Source of the DNA: Bryobacteraceae bacterium
GTDB lineage: Bacteria > Acidobacteriota > Terriglobia > Bryobacterales > Bryobacteraceae
Reading direction: 5' to 3'
Assembly: GCA_030041495.1 (NCBI GenBank)
Contig: JASHNT010000017.1
Span: 1-64,000 of the forward strand
DNA: 64,000 bases
Position numbers and translations under genes: made by a program. How positions within the stretch are numbered: position 1 is the stretch's first letter; each line of letters starts with the position of its first letter. Shown piece by piece: positions 18,389 to 27,583 of the stretch. Below the pieces are notes generated by a model, which made no database searches, was not told the origin of the DNA, and saw only the letters and a program-made list of their open reading frames with translations.

Positions 18389-19170
18389 CACGACAATAGT
18401 GCACGAAGGGCCGCTTCCGGCTCAGCGGCCCTCATCAAATGTTCGCCGACCAAGAACGCGTCGAATCCGGCTTCTTCCAGGCGCGTCACGGCCTCGTGCG
18501 AATCGATGCCGCTTTCCGCCACTTTGACCACGCCGCTGGGAATTTTTGGCGCTAGCCGCAGCGAGGTTTCGAGCGTCACTTCGAACGTGTGCAGATCGCG
18601 GTTGTTGACGCCGATGATTTCGGCTCCGGAGGCGATGGCCGATTCAAGCTCGGCTTCGTTGTGTACCTCGACCAAAGCGGCCATGCGATAGCGGGCGGCC
18701 ATTTCTCGAAGATCGCGCAAGGCGCGATCCTCCAACAGTGCTGCAATCAGCAGGATCGCATCGGCCCCATGCGCCGCAGCCTCGACCACATGGATTACTT
18801 CGAGCGTGAAATCCTTGCGCAGAACGGGAATCGTGACCGCCGCGCGAGCCGCTTCCAGATCCGCCAGCGAACCCTGGAAATACTTCTCATCCGTCAGCAC
18901 GCTCAGCGCTGCTGCGCCTCCTGAAGCGTATTTCCGCGCGATTGTGGCCGGATCGAAATCGCGGGCCAGCGTTCCCTTGCTGGGCGAGGCTTTCTTCACC
19001 TCGGCGATGATCGCGGGCTTTGCGGCTTTCAGCGCCACGCGAAAATCGCGAAAGGCGCTGCGCTCAGAAGCCTTCCGCTCGAGCTGATCCCGCCTCGCGC
19101 GCAGAGCCGGCAGGCCGGTTCTCTTGTGAGTCGCGATACGGGACAAAATATCTGGAACGGCGCGCACCAT
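18388..19170 (-). CDS. trpC: Indole-3-glycerol-phosphate synthase
   Basis: 260 residues. Signatures: [13 protein letters not shown] (catalytic Lys), [17 protein letters not shown], and [13 protein letters not shown]. It makes indole-3-glycerol phosphate for the TrpA/TrpB pair. First gene of the visible trp/aro set. The trpD, trpE and trpG genes are not in this window. No clear Shine-Dalgarno is seen at the ATG; the gene starts 33 bases after the lipoprotein stop. Confidence 0.95.
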   Translation of the reverse strand: MVRAVPDILSRIATHKRTGLPALRARRDQLERKASERSAFRDFRVALKAAKPAIIAEVKKASPSKGTLARDFDPATIARKYASGGAAALSVLTDEKYFQGSLADLEAARAAVTIPVLRKDFTLEVIHVVEAAAHGADAILLIAALLEDRALRDLREMAARYRMAALVEVHNEAELESAIASGAEIIGVNNRDLHTFEVTLETSLRLAPKIPSGVVKVAESGIDSHEAVTRLEEAGFDAFLVGEHLMRAAEPEAALRALLS

Positions 19171-19203
19171 GAGGGGAAATTCTCATCGTACCATCCAGGG
19201 CTT

Positions 19204-19572
19204 CTACTTCTTCTGATCGGCTTCCGGCGGAGGAGGCGGCACACACTGCTCCGGAGTCAGATCCAGGTGCTTGATGTCGCCCATCCACAAGTCGTCACCC
19301 TGCTGGAACAAGGTGCCTTCGATGCAATTGCCGGGCTGGAGCGCGCCGAACTCCTGGGGATCCTTCACCGGGTAGCTCATGGTCATGCTCTTCATGAAGC
19401 CATCGATGTCCTTGTGGTGGATGGTCGCGGTCTTGTCCTGATCACTGAGGCGCACGATAACGCCGTGGATCGGGTATTTGTTAAGCGGCGCGGAGGATTT
19501 TGTCTCCTGGTTGCGCGCGCACGCTGCCAGCAGGAGGGGAAGAAGGAGTACGGCGGTTTTTGAATTCGCCAT
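19204..19572 (-). CDS. CusF-like copper-binding lipoprotein
   Basis: 122 residues from the ATG at 19572. The lipobox LAAC (MANSKTAVLLLPLLLAAC) marks a lipoprotein. The mature domain has IHHKDIDGFMKSMTMSYPVKD and GTLFQQGDDLWMGDIK, matching the CusF_Ec-type copper-binding domain with its GFMxxMTM methionine motif. It probably handles copper at the envelope. The sequence upstream to 19686 shows no second gene; this gene lies directly before trpC and might be its first co-transcribed gene, which would be unusual. Confidence 0.75.
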   Translation of the reverse strand: MANSKTAVLLLPLLLAACARNQETKSSAPLNKYPIHGVIVRLSDQDKTATIHHKDIDGFMKSMTMSYPVKDPQEFGALQPGNCIEGTLFQQGDDLWMGDIKHLDLTPEQCVPPPPPEADQKK

Positions 19573-19686
19573 CAATCCAGTGTAGGGAATATGGCTCGCA
19601 CTTGCTGCGCTGGTGACAACAGCGTGGCTGCGGAGGCCTGAATCCTCTAAGCTAAAGTTGCCGCGGGCGAGCCCGCTGGGCTGGGT

Positions 19687-20424
19687 ATGATTGCACTCCT
19701 GATGTTGATAGCTGCGATGGCGGCGTGGGGCCAGCCGACCGGAGACGGAGTGCCGCTGCTGAGCGAGGTTGCGGGTGTAGCTCGTGCGGCTACGGGCTGG
19801 CGGGTCGAGGGGACGATGGAGGGACGGGTGGACATAGCGAACATTGGGCCGCAGCAAAAGCATTTCACCTTGTCGAGGCGCTCGCCCCTGGAGCTGAAGC
19901 ACGTTCTCGGGGAGGTAACTGGCGACTTTGAAAACTTCACGATGTTCGTCTGTGACGGTTCGTCAGTCATGTATAGGAGGGCGCTTACCGGAATCAGCGC
20001 CTACCGCGATGACATGGTGTTCGCCGCAACCCCGCATGCGTGCCAACCACCGATTGTGCGTTGGGAGGATTTGCTTGAATCGCTTCGGACCGCAGCCCTT
20101 ACGGGAGAGGACGCATCCTTCGGGTGCACGATGGTGAGAGCGGAGTATTCGTCTCCTGGAAACTTGAGGTTTTACATCACAGACGCGGACATGCCATTCG
20201 CACGGACGGTTTGTATCGACCCGATTACCGTAATGGTCCGCTGGGAGCAGCTCGAAGTGGGCGATCCGGCGGGCCCTTACAAGGTTAAGTTCATTTACAC
20301 CAGGGTCGAGCGGAATCCGGAGTTTGCCGCCGACGAGTTTGCAATCCCGCCAGCCTCCCGCGTGTGGGTGCGCCAGGATCTGCGACCGGCGCTCTACCCG
20401 GAATGCATGAACTGCCTCAAGTGA
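19687..20424 (+). CDS. Secreted protein of unknown function
   Basis: 245 residues with a short signal peptide (MIALLMLIAAMAAWGQ). The mature part (GWRVEGTMEGRVDIANIGPQ, then GDFENFTMFVCDGSSVMYR) has the alternating strands of an outer-membrane lipoprotein-sorting-like (LolA-like) fold, but no diagnostic motif. It contains four cysteines in the second half and at the C-terminus (PECMNC). Divergent from the copper lipoprotein gene. Function unknown. Confidence 0.6.
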   Translation: MIALLMLIAAMAAWGQPTGDGVPLLSEVAGVARAATGWRVEGTMEGRVDIANIGPQQKHFTLSRRSPLELKHVLGEVTGDFENFTMFVCDGSSVMYRRALTGISAYRDDMVFAATPHACQPPIVRWEDLLESLRTAALTGEDASFGCTMVRAEYSSPGNLRFYITDADMPFARTVCIDPITVMVRWEQLEVGDPAGPYKVKFIYTRVERNPEFAADEFAIPPASRVWVRQDLRPALYPECMNCLK

Positions 20425-20486
20425 GGCGGCGAGCGCGTTTGGGTAGTCAGCGGTTTTGTGTTGAAGCTGAACGCGAAAGATTTTTC

Positions 20487-20515
20487 TTGTCTTTCTTTAG
20501 GGGGTTAAGTATAAT
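20487..20515 (+). promoter_or_regulatory. Promoter of the IS1-type transposase operon
   Basis: -35 TTGTCT (20487-20492), 17-base spacer, perfect -10 TATAAT (20510-20515). The expected transcript start is near 20522. A 7-bp hairpin (arms 20530-20536 and 20557-20563) lies at the start of the leader. Confidence 0.65.
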
Positions 20516-20521
20516 GAGTCT

Positions 20522-20665
20522 ATGAACAAAACCCCGATGACGGCTGTAACCGGCACCGGGGTTGAATCCAACACAGCTTGCGCCGGGTCGGACCTGCAAA
20601 ACCATTATCCGGCTGTTGGCTGTGGAACTCAAGGAGAGTTTCACGGTGACTTGCCATTTCTGTAA
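20522..20665 (+). CDS. Possible 47-codon leader ORF overlapping the transposase start
   Basis: An ATG at 20522 opens a 47-codon frame (MNKTPMTAVTGTGVESNTAC and on, ending DLPFL) that overlaps the transposase GTG at 20646 in another frame. It starts almost at the predicted transcript start and contains the leader hairpin, so no Shine-Dalgarno is possible. It may be a leaderless peptide that couples translation to the transposase, or chance. Confidence 0.25.
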   Translation: MNKTPMTAVTGTGVESNTACAGSDLQNHYPAVGCGTQGEFHGDLPFL

Positions 20666-21590
20666 AGCCTCTTGTAAAGCTCATGGACGCGACCGCAAGG
20701 GAACTCCGCGCTATCGGTGCTCCGGCTGCCGGAGAACCTTCCTGGCAACGCGCGAGCATCACCTAAACGGTATGTATTTGCCTATGGCCAAGGCTGAATC
20801 AGTTCTCGCCATGTTGCTTGAAGGCAATTCGGTTTCTTCGGTGGAACGGGTCACCAGCATCAATCACGAGACGATTTTGAAACTCCTGGTTGTTGCTGGT
20901 GAGAAGGCTGAGCGGATCATGGCTCAGAAGGTCGTGAATATCAAAGCCCGCGACATCGAATGCGATGAGGTCTGGTCATTCGTCGGCAAGAAAGAAAAGC
21001 GCGTCAGGCCGGATGACGATCCTAACTTCGGCGACTGCTACACGTTCGTGGCCATTGAGCGGCACACCAAACTTGTGCTCAACATCGCTATCGGTAAGCG
21101 TACACAACAGACTACGGATGTTTTCGTGGAAGGTATTCGTCAGGCGACGGCGCACACACCGTTCCAAGTAACCACCGATGGTTTCCAGCCGTACCGTTCT
21201 TCCATCGTCACGACCTTGCATGACCGGCTCTCTGGCTTCGCGCAAATGACCAAGGTTTATCGCGCCACGCAAGAGGGCGAGCGTCGATACAGCCCCGCTG
21301 AAGTGGCCGCAGTGGAGACTGTCATAGCCTACGGCCAACCCGACCCGGAGCGGATCTGCACCAGCATCGTGGAGCGGAGCAATCTTTCAATCCGCATGGG
21401 CGTTCGCCGCTTCACCCGGCTGACCAACGCATTCAGTAAAAAATGGGAGAACCATGCGGCGGCTATCATGCTGTGGTTCGCGTTCTACAACTTCTGCCGC
21501 GTACACAAATCGCTCCGCGTGACGCCAGCCATGGAAGCGGGCATCGCGGATCACGTCTGGACCGTTCGAGAAATCCTGGAGGTTGCATGA
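20646..21590 (+). mobile_element. IS1-type transposase, uninterrupted
   Basis: 314 residues. A GTG start at 20646 was chosen because AAGGAG lies 9-10 bases upstream and the protein then begins with the zinc finger (CHFCKASCKAHG...YRCSGCRRTF). The catalytic core follows, with DEVWSF, ...ITTDGFQPY-type Asp, and a C-terminal HxxNLSIRMGVRRFTRLTNAFS. It is a single frame; classic IS1 makes its transposase by a frameshift. Its stop overlaps the next gene (ATGA). It is a relative (about half identical by eye) of the transposase at 28334. Terminal inverted repeats were not recognised. Confidence 0.85.
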
Positions 21591-21760
21591 GTAAGAATCT
21601 ACCGCCCGAAATACGGGCCTACTTCATCAAGATGGGCACGGAAGGAGGAAAGCTCGGAGGAAAAATCCGGGCGGCGAAACTGAGCCCGGAGCGACGAAAA
21701 GAAATCGCTCAAAAGGCGGTCGCGGCGCGGTGGGCGAAACGAAATGGCAAACCCGTTTGA
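21587..21760 (+). CDS. Small basic KGG-like protein coupled to the transposase
   Basis: 57 residues from the ATG at 21587, overlapping the transposase stop. The product is MSKNLPPEIRAYFIKMGTEG, then GGKLGGKIRAAKLSPERRKEIAQKAVAARWAKRNG. The GGKLGGK followed by SPERRKEIAQKAVAARWAK is an arrangement seen in small KGG-type and accessory passenger proteins (from memory). It is very basic and may bind nucleic acid. It in turn overlaps the next gene. Confidence 0.6.
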   Translation: MSKNLPPEIRAYFIKMGTEGGKLGGKIRAAKLSPERRKEIAQKAVAARWAKRNGKPV

Positions 21761-22514
21761 AAGCTCATGGCTGAAGATCGAACGGGCTGAGCATCACATC
21801 CGTGATTTTCAACGGCACCTGCGACGGTTTCTCAAGAAGCGCCCTTACGAAGTTAGTTGCGATTTTGACCCACAGACTGGATACTACGTCCACCGCGCTA
21901 AGCTTACCGAAGGTATTCCATCCGCTCTGCCTCTGATCTCGGCTGACGCCGTTCATAACTTGAAAGCGGCGCTGGACCACACTATGGATTCCATCGCGGG
22001 TGTGTTTGGATTGAAGAGGTTTCCCGAAATCACTAGGCTCTTTCCCAGCGGGGGCGATGAGGTCCAGTACGGCTCCTCGATAAAGGGTAGGTGTGCCGGG
22101 TTCCCTGTTGAGATCCAAACGCTCTTTGGGAGGTTCAAAATATACCCAGGAGGGAATGACATTCTCCGAGCTCTCAACGCCGTGTGTAATCGCGACAAGC
22201 ACGGTTTCACTCAACGCGTTGCTATTGACTATCGGAGCGTCACGGTTTCCTCTCTCGGTCCCGACATTTTTAGACCCGCAGATGGCCGATGGGATCGCTC
22301 TAAAAACCACATCGAACTGTTCCGAAGTCGAGTCCCTATGAGCGAGACGGACTACGATTTGCGTCTTTCCCTCTGTGTAACTTTGGATGGTGCGGAGGTT
22401 CTGGATGGCAACGAAACGTTGACTGCGCTCAACCTGTTTGTCCGCGAAACGAAGGATATCATCTTGGCTCTTGAAATTGAAACCAAGAGGATTGCACCCC
22501 AAGTGTTCACGTGA
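21744..22514 (+). CDS. Uncharacterised passenger protein
   Basis: 256 residues. The start at 21744 lies inside the preceding small gene (17 bases overlap), so three genes form a coupled operon with the transposase. Two signature stretches are visible: DAVHNLKAALDHTMD near residue 70 and LNAVCNRDKHGFT near 145. Proteins with HNLRSALDHL and NIDKH motifs are widespread uncharacterised accessory proteins in my memory, but I cannot name a family. The region contains no membrane segment. Possible roles include an island-borne defence or nuclease-like function; not supported further. Confidence 0.55.
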   Translation: MANPFESSWLKIERAEHHIRDFQRHLRRFLKKRPYEVSCDFDPQTGYYVHRAKLTEGIPSALPLISADAVHNLKAALDHTMDSIAGVFGLKRFPEITRLFPSGGDEVQYGSSIKGRCAGFPVEIQTLFGRFKIYPGGNDILRALNAVCNRDKHGFTQRVAIDYRSVTVSSLGPDIFRPADGRWDRSKNHIELFRSRVPMSETDYDLRLSLCVTLDGAEVLDGNETLTALNLFVRETKDIILALEIETKRIAPQVFT

Positions 22515-22557
22515 AGGAACCACGCCCCCATTACACAAAATCGCGCACTACCCGCGT

Positions 22558-22586
22558 TTGCACTTTCTTCCGTATTTCGCTAATCT
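22558..22586 (+). promoter_or_regulatory. Promoter of the rplM-rpsI operon
   Basis: -35 TTGCAC (22558-22563), 17-base spacer, -10 TAATCT (22581-22586). The distance to the rplM start is about 39 bases. It lies just after the accessory operon ends at 22514. Confidence 0.55.
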
Positions 22587-22624
22587 GAATAGTCAGAGAA
22601 CTAGGACGGAGAAGGTCTGTCTTC

Positions 22625-23053
22625 ATGAAAACCGCAATTCCTTCGCTCGATGGCATGGTGCGTCAATGGCACGTGATCGATGCCGAAGGCGAAGTTTTGG
22701 GCCGCGTGGCGAGCAAAGCCGCGCTGGCTTTGATGGGAAAGAATAAGCCGTCATACACGCCGTTTTTGGACACGGGCGATCATGTGATCGTGGTGAACGC
22801 CGGCAAGGTGCGCCTGACCGGGCGCAAGGAAGAGCAGAAGGTTTACCGGAGCCATTCCGGGTACCCGGGCGGGTTGACGGAAACCAAGGCTCGCACGGTG
22901 CGCGAAACGCGACCTGTCAGAATGGTGGAGGAGGCGATTCAAGGCATGCTTCCGAAAACCAAGCTGGGCAAGCAGATGTACCGGAAGCTGAAGGTGTATG
23001 CGGGTCCCAAGCATCCGCACGACGCGCAGAAGCCGGTGGCGATGGCGGTATAG
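22625..23053 (+). CDS. rplM: Ribosomal protein L13 (uL13)
   Basis: 142 residues with [32 protein letters not shown] and HPHDAQKP, conserved in L13. GGAGAAGG lies about 9 bases upstream of the ATG. It is followed by rpsI after 10 bases. Confidence 0.97.
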   Translation: MKTAIPSLDGMVRQWHVIDAEGEVLGRVASKAALALMGKNKPSYTPFLDTGDHVIVVNAGKVRLTGRKEEQKVYRSHSGYPGGLTETKARTVRETRPVRMVEEAIQGMLPKTKLGKQMYRKLKVYAGPKHPHDAQKPVAMAV

Positions 23054-23063
23054 AGGAGATTAC

Positions 23064-23459
23064 GTGGCAGCGTTAGTACAGCATCTTGGAACGGGCCGGC
23101 GCAAACGCGCCGTGGCCAGAGTGTTCCTGCGTCCCGGCAAGGGCGAGATTACGGTGAACGGGCGGACGTTTGATAACTATTTTCCGAGCGAGGCCGCGCG
23201 CGCCATCGTCAAGCAGCCGCTGCTGGCCACCGAGACCGCCGACAAATTCGACGTATTGATCAACGCCGCGGGCGGAGGGCCGCTGGGCCAAGCCGGCGCG
23301 GCGAAGTTGGGAATCGCGCGAGCGCTGCTGGAGTTCAACATCGAGCTGCGCGCCAAGCTCAAGGAACTGGGCATGGTCCGCCGCGACGCACGCCAGCATG
23401 AGCGCAAGAAGTATGGGCAGAAAGGCGCGCGCAAGCGCTTCCAATTCTCCAAGCGCTAA
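23064..23459 (+). CDS. rpsI: Ribosomal protein S9 (uS9)
   Basis: 131 residues from the GTG at 23064 (GAGGAG at 23053-23058 sits 5 bases before it; the longer open frame inside rplM was rejected). The sequence has [25 protein letters not shown] and the C-terminal [17 protein letters not shown] that reaches the tRNA in the P site. Confidence 0.97.
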   Translation: MAALVQHLGTGRRKRAVARVFLRPGKGEITVNGRTFDNYFPSEAARAIVKQPLLATETADKFDVLINAAGGGPLGQAGAAKLGIARALLEFNIELRAKLKELGMVRRDARQHERKKYGQKGARKRFQFSKR

Positions 23460-23573
23460 GTTTTTCATGAAGCAAGCTGACGCTTGCCTCCGCATCACAA
23501 GTCTCCGGTGTGCAAATCCCGCCCTGGGCCGCGCTCCGGATTTTTTCGAGGCTAAAAACCATAAGGAGGTTAT

Positions 23574-24461
23574 TTGCCGTCAATTAGCATGAAAGAATTG
23601 CTCGAAGCCGGCGTTCACTTCGGGCACCAGACCAGGCGCTGGAATCCAAGGATGAAGGAATACATCTTTGGTGAACGTAATGGGATCTACATCATCGACC
23701 TGCAGAAGACCTTGAAGCTATTCAAGGACGCCATGCGCTACGTCGGAGAGATGGCGGCGCAAGGCAAGACGGTGCTGTTCGTGGGCACCAAACGGCAAGC
23801 TCAGGAAGCGGTGGCTGAGGAAGCCGGCCGCTGCCAGCAGTTCTACGTGAACCAGCGCTGGCTAGGCGGCCTGCTTACCAACATGAGCACGGTGCAGCGG
23901 TCCATCAAACGGTTAAAGGACCTGGACGCGATGGCGGCCGAAGGCAACTGGGACGGCCGCGCCAAGAAGGAGATCATCCGCTTGGAGCGGGAGCGCAAGC
24001 ACCTGAACCAGAATCTGGCGGGCATCAAGGACATGAACGGGCTGCCGGACATCCTGTTCGTGATCGACTCGAATAAAGAGGCGATCGCGGTGGATGAAGC
24101 GCGCAAACTGGGCATTCCGGTGGTGGCGGTGGTGGATACCAATTGCGATCCGGACAAGGTCGATCACGTGATCCCCGGCAACGACGACGCGCTCCGCGCC
24201 ATCCGGCTGTTCACGACCAAGATCGCGGATGCGGTGGTGGAGGGCCGGCAACTGGCCACCGAAACCGACTTCGCTCCCGAAAAGATCATCAGCGAAGAGC
24301 CGGCCATGGAAGAGATGCCGGACCTGGCGCAGTACGCGGACTTGAAGTACAACGAGCAGTTGATGGCCGAGAGCATGCCGGAAGAGGATCTGCCCACGCT
24401 GCCGCGCAAGGGTCCGGCGGCGACGACGCCGGCCGGCGAGGAACACGCCGAAGCGCTGTAG
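23574..24461 (+). CDS. rpsB: Ribosomal protein S2 (uS2)
   Basis: 295 residues from a TTG at 23574 with AAGGAGG 6-7 bases upstream. [36 protein letters not shown] is the S2 signature; ends in an acidic, low-complexity tail of about 60 residues ([18 protein letters not shown] and on), longer than E. coli S2. Paired with tsf as usual. Confidence 0.97.
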   Translation: MPSISMKELLEAGVHFGHQTRRWNPRMKEYIFGERNGIYIIDLQKTLKLFKDAMRYVGEMAAQGKTVLFVGTKRQAQEAVAEEAGRCQQFYVNQRWLGGLLTNMSTVQRSIKRLKDLDAMAAEGNWDGRAKKEIIRLERERKHLNQNLAGIKDMNGLPDILFVIDSNKEAIAVDEARKLGIPVVAVVDTNCDPDKVDHVIPGNDDALRAIRLFTTKIADAVVEGRQLATETDFAPEKIISEEPAMEEMPDLAQYADLKYNEQLMAESMPEEDLPTLPRKGPAATTPAGEEHAEAL

Positions 24462-24549
24462 AAATAATCTGCTCGCAAAGGAACCGCGCGCGGCGCGGTA
24501 GCCGCATACGCTAGAGCCGTGCGCATGCGGGGCGGGCGAAGAGGGAATT

Positions 24550-25179
24550 ATGGAGATCAGTGCACAGTTGGTGAAACAGCTCCGCGACAAAACCGGAGCG
24601 GGCATGATGGAATGCAAGACCGCGTTGGTGGAGGCCAAGGGCGACCTGGGGGCCGCGGAGGTAGTCCTGCGCAAAAAAGGCATCGCGTCGGCGACCAAGA
24701 AGGCCACGCGCTCCACCAAGCAGGGAGTCATCGGGACCTACGTTCATCCCGGCGCGCAATTGGGCGTGATGATCGAAGTCAACTGCGAATCCGACTTCGT
24801 GGCGCGCACGGAGGATTTTCAGGAACTGGTGCATGACCTGGCGATGCAGGTGGCTGCGGCAGATCCGCAGTTTCTGCGCAAGGAAGACGTGACCGAGGCC
24901 GCTCTGGCCAAGGAGCGGGAGATTTACCGCGCCCGCGCTCTAGCCGAGGGCAAGCCGGAAAAGATGCTCGATAAGATCACCGAGGGGCGGATGGCCAAGT
25001 ACTACGAGGAAGTCTGCCTGTACGAGCAGCCTTTCATCAAGGAAAACTCGACCACCATCGCGGACCTGATCAAGGCCAAGATCGCCAAACTGGGCGAGAA
25101 CATCACGGTATCTCGCTTCGTGCGCTTCAAAGTCGGCGACACCGCGGGCGCGGATTCCGGCGCGGCCGCCGCGGAATAG
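24550..25179 (+). CDS. tsf: Elongation factor Ts
   Basis: 209 residues. [20 protein letters not shown] is the EF-Ts N-terminal signature and ...[12 protein letters not shown] is the core. Length corresponds to the short type, with one of the two core subdomains (as in Thermus). It exchanges GDP for GTP on EF-Tu. Confidence 0.96.
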   Translation: MEISAQLVKQLRDKTGAGMMECKTALVEAKGDLGAAEVVLRKKGIASATKKATRSTKQGVIGTYVHPGAQLGVMIEVNCESDFVARTEDFQELVHDLAMQVAAADPQFLRKEDVTEAALAKEREIYRARALAEGKPEKMLDKITEGRMAKYYEEVCLYEQPFIKENSTTIADLIKAKIAKLGENITVSRFVRFKVGDTAGADSGAAAAE

Positions 25180-25205
25180 CGGCTCTCAATAGAGGCACAC
25201 TCCCC

Positions 25206-25946
25206 GTGGCCAAGTACCAGCGCATCCTGCTGAAGGTGAGCGGCGAGGTTCTCGCCGGAAAGTCCACCTTTGGCATCGATCCCGAAAAGGTGGCGGCGCT
25301 GTGCGAAGAGGTCGCCGAGGTGGCTCGCGCGGGAGTGCAGATCGGCCTAGTGGTGGGCGGCGGGAACTTTTTCCGCGGCGTGGCGGCGGCGGCAAAGATG
25401 ATGGATCGCGTGGCGGCGGACCACATGGGCATGCTGGCGACGGTGATCAACGCTCTGGCGATGCAAGACGCACTCGAGAAAAGCGGCATTCCCACGCGGG
25501 TGATGACCGCGATTCAGATGCACTCTGTTGCGGAACCTTACATCCGCAGACGCGCCATCCGGCATCTCGAGAAAGGGCGGATTGTGGTGTTCGCGGCGGG
25601 GACGTCCAACCCATACTTTTCAACCGATACGGCGGCGACGCTACGCGGACTGGAGATTCACGCTCAACTGGTGGCCAAAGCCACTCGGGTGGACGGAGTC
25701 TACGACAAGGACCCGCTGACCAATCCGGACGCGGTGAAGTTCGGCGAGATCGGATATTCGGAGGTGTTGACCCGCAACCTGCGGGTGATGGACGCTTCCG
25801 CGGTGGCCATGTGCCGGGACAACCAACTGCCAATCATGGTTTTCAATTTGAACGTGCGCGGCAATATAATGCGTATGGCGATGGGCGAGCCGATTGGCAC
25901 GCTGATTCACGCAGAACCTCACGCGGGAGCGGGGACATCGTCATAA
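25206..25946 (+). CDS. pyrH: UMP kinase
   Basis: 246 residues from a GTG at 25206. [20 protein letters not shown] and the [28 protein letters not shown], and [13 protein letters not shown] motifs identify UMP kinase. Phosphorylates UMP. It is preceded by tsf and followed by frr, the standard order. Confidence 0.96.
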   Translation: MAKYQRILLKVSGEVLAGKSTFGIDPEKVAALCEEVAEVARAGVQIGLVVGGGNFFRGVAAAAKMMDRVAADHMGMLATVINALAMQDALEKSGIPTRVMTAIQMHSVAEPYIRRRAIRHLEKGRIVVFAAGTSNPYFSTDTAATLRGLEIHAQLVAKATRVDGVYDKDPLTNPDAVKFGEIGYSEVLTRNLRVMDASAVAMCRDNQLPIMVFNLNVRGNIMRMAMGEPIGTLIHAEPHAGAGTSS

Positions 25947-25959
25947 GTAAGGACCAAGC

Positions 25960-26562
25960 ATGAAGACGGAACAATCAGCAACTTCAGGAAGCACCTTTAA
26001 AAACGTCAAGGAAGTGGAAACCAGCGCCAAGGCGCGCATGGAAAAGGCGGTAACGGATTTGCAGCATGAAATGGCGAACATCCGCACCGGGCGCGCGTCG
26101 GTGAGCATTTTTGACTCGCTCAGGGTGGACTATTACGGGACGCCGACGCCGATCAACCAGCTCGCGAACCTGCACGTGCCGGAGCCGACGCTGATCACCA
26201 TCCAGCCGTGGGATGTCTCACAGATCGGGGCCATCGAGAAGGCGATCCGGACCTCGGACATGGGGCTGAATCCGGGCAATGACGGCAAGATCATCCGCGT
26301 GCCGATTCCGGCTCTGACCGAGGAGCGGCGCAAGGAGATCGTCAAGCGGCTGCATGGCGTGGTGGAGGATCATCGTGTGGCGCTGCGCAACATCCGCCGC
26401 GACGCCAATGAGCACGTGAAGAAACTGCTCAAGGACAAGACCATCAGCGAAGACGATGAGCGTAAGGCTCTCGACGAAGTGCAGAAGATGACCGACGGGT
26501 ACATCGGCAGGATGGACGCGGCAGCCAAAACGAAAGAAAAAGAAATTCTCGATATCAAATAA
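25960..26562 (+). CDS. frr: Ribosome recycling factor
   Basis: 200 residues. The core (RMEKAVTDLQHEMANIRTGRASVSIFDSLRVDYYGTPTPINQLA) and the C-terminal helix (KAKTISEDDERKALDEVQK-type) are as in RRF. A polar N-terminal extension of about 15 residues before the first helix makes it longer than the usual 185. AAGGA lies 8 bases before the ATG. It ends the ribosomal/translation block. Confidence 0.95.
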   Translation: MKTEQSATSGSTFKNVKEVETSAKARMEKAVTDLQHEMANIRTGRASVSIFDSLRVDYYGTPTPINQLANLHVPEPTLITIQPWDVSQIGAIEKAIRTSDMGLNPGNDGKIIRVPIPALTEERRKEIVKRLHGVVEDHRVALRNIRRDANEHVKKLLKDKTISEDDERKALDEVQKMTDGYIGRMDAAAKTKEKEILDIK

Positions 26563-26602
26563 TTAGCCGCGAATATACGCGAATAAACACGCGTAGGTCG
26601 GC

Positions 26603-27415
26603 CTATCGGCCAGGAATAGGATGGGCGTGGCGGCGGGAGTCGACGTCGAAGCTGATCGGTTCGCTGGACAGTGGCCGGGACTCATGAACGCCGCCGCCGT
26701 ATCCAGAGATGAATTGGTACTCCCCCGGAGGGAGGTTGAGCAGCAGGGGCGCTGTAATCTCTTCACCGGGACCGAGGGTCAATCGAGGCGGGAGGCTGAC
26801 GTCCGGCGCAATTGACAAGGTAGCGATGTGGGGCGCGTTGTTGATGACGCACTGCTCGTCGGCAGGGCCCGAGCGGAGTAAGGCGATGTCCATCCGGGTG
26901 ACCACGGCGTAGGATGGCCCGTCGCCGGGATCGGAAAAGAAACATGGCGGCTGCGACCGCTTTGAGAATAGGGTGGGTGCCCAGCTATTCAGGTCCACTT
27001 CGCGGGCAAGCGGACCGGTGTTGCGAAGCTCCATCACTATTCGGTTGCCGTCTCGCGGTCGGAAATCCGGCATGGCTAGAATGTTGATTCCGTCGAGAAC
27101 GGGAACAGGCGGGTAAAATGCGGTTTCCGGCGCAGGCCCGAGAACTCTCAGCTTCGTGATCAACCCGTCGCCGGGGTTCACCGGCTGCACTACCTCTTCC
27201 GCAAAAATGGTCACTGGCAGGTTACGGTTCGGCCGGAGCTGCTCCTTTACCTTCTGGGAAATGTCCATGAGGTAGACACCGCTGTAGAGATGGCAAGAGT
27301 CCCAGCGGTCGAAGATCACGATGCCGCTGTAGGGGCCGGTCGGGCGGATGCCGGCTGTAGCGAGGCTGGCCGGTACCAGGACAAATGCCGCAGCAACAGC
27401 GCGAAGGCGAACCAT
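26603..27415 (-). CDS. Secreted protein of unknown function
   Basis: 270 residues with a signal peptide (MVRLRAVAAAFVLVPASLAT, cleavage near TAG). The mature part is rich in beta strands (SGIVIFDRWDSCHLYSGVYLMDI, LTLGPGEEITAPLLLNLPPGEYQF). The pattern of a strand, GxxI, and LPPGEY resembles Ig-like secreted acidobacterial proteins; no catalytic motif. It opposes frr and faces the Ntn-hydrolase gene. Confidence 0.55.
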   Translation of the reverse strand: MVRLRAVAAAFVLVPASLATAGIRPTGPYSGIVIFDRWDSCHLYSGVYLMDISQKVKEQLRPNRNLPVTIFAEEVVQPVNPGDGLITKLRVLGPAPETAFYPPVPVLDGINILAMPDFRPRDGNRIVMELRNTGPLAREVDLNSWAPTLFSKRSQPPCFFSDPGDGPSYAVVTRMDIALLRSGPADEQCVINNAPHIATLSIAPDVSLPPRLTLGPGEEITAPLLLNLPPGEYQFISGYGGGVHESRPLSSEPISFDVDSRRHAHPIPGR

Positions 27416-27583
27416 GTTGACGACAAGTATATATCCCTAGCTCGACCAGCCGGGCTGGGTACTGGCTGAAATGTGCGTTGAATGCCCACCGTCCGAAAGG
27501 CGATGAATAATCCCTGCCCCGATGCGTTAGGTACCTTCGACGTTGGAGAGTTGGTACTATTGCCACTTGCCATTAGAGGCCCA

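Noticed and set aside
23460-23573. Possible tRNA gene between rpsI and rpsB
   Set aside because: Only a short hairpin (GCAAGC...GCTTGC) is present; no cloverleaf or anticodon arm can be drawn.
24462-24549. Riboswitch-like structure before tsf
   Set aside because: Several GC-rich stems can form, but none matches a known motif and the gap is short.
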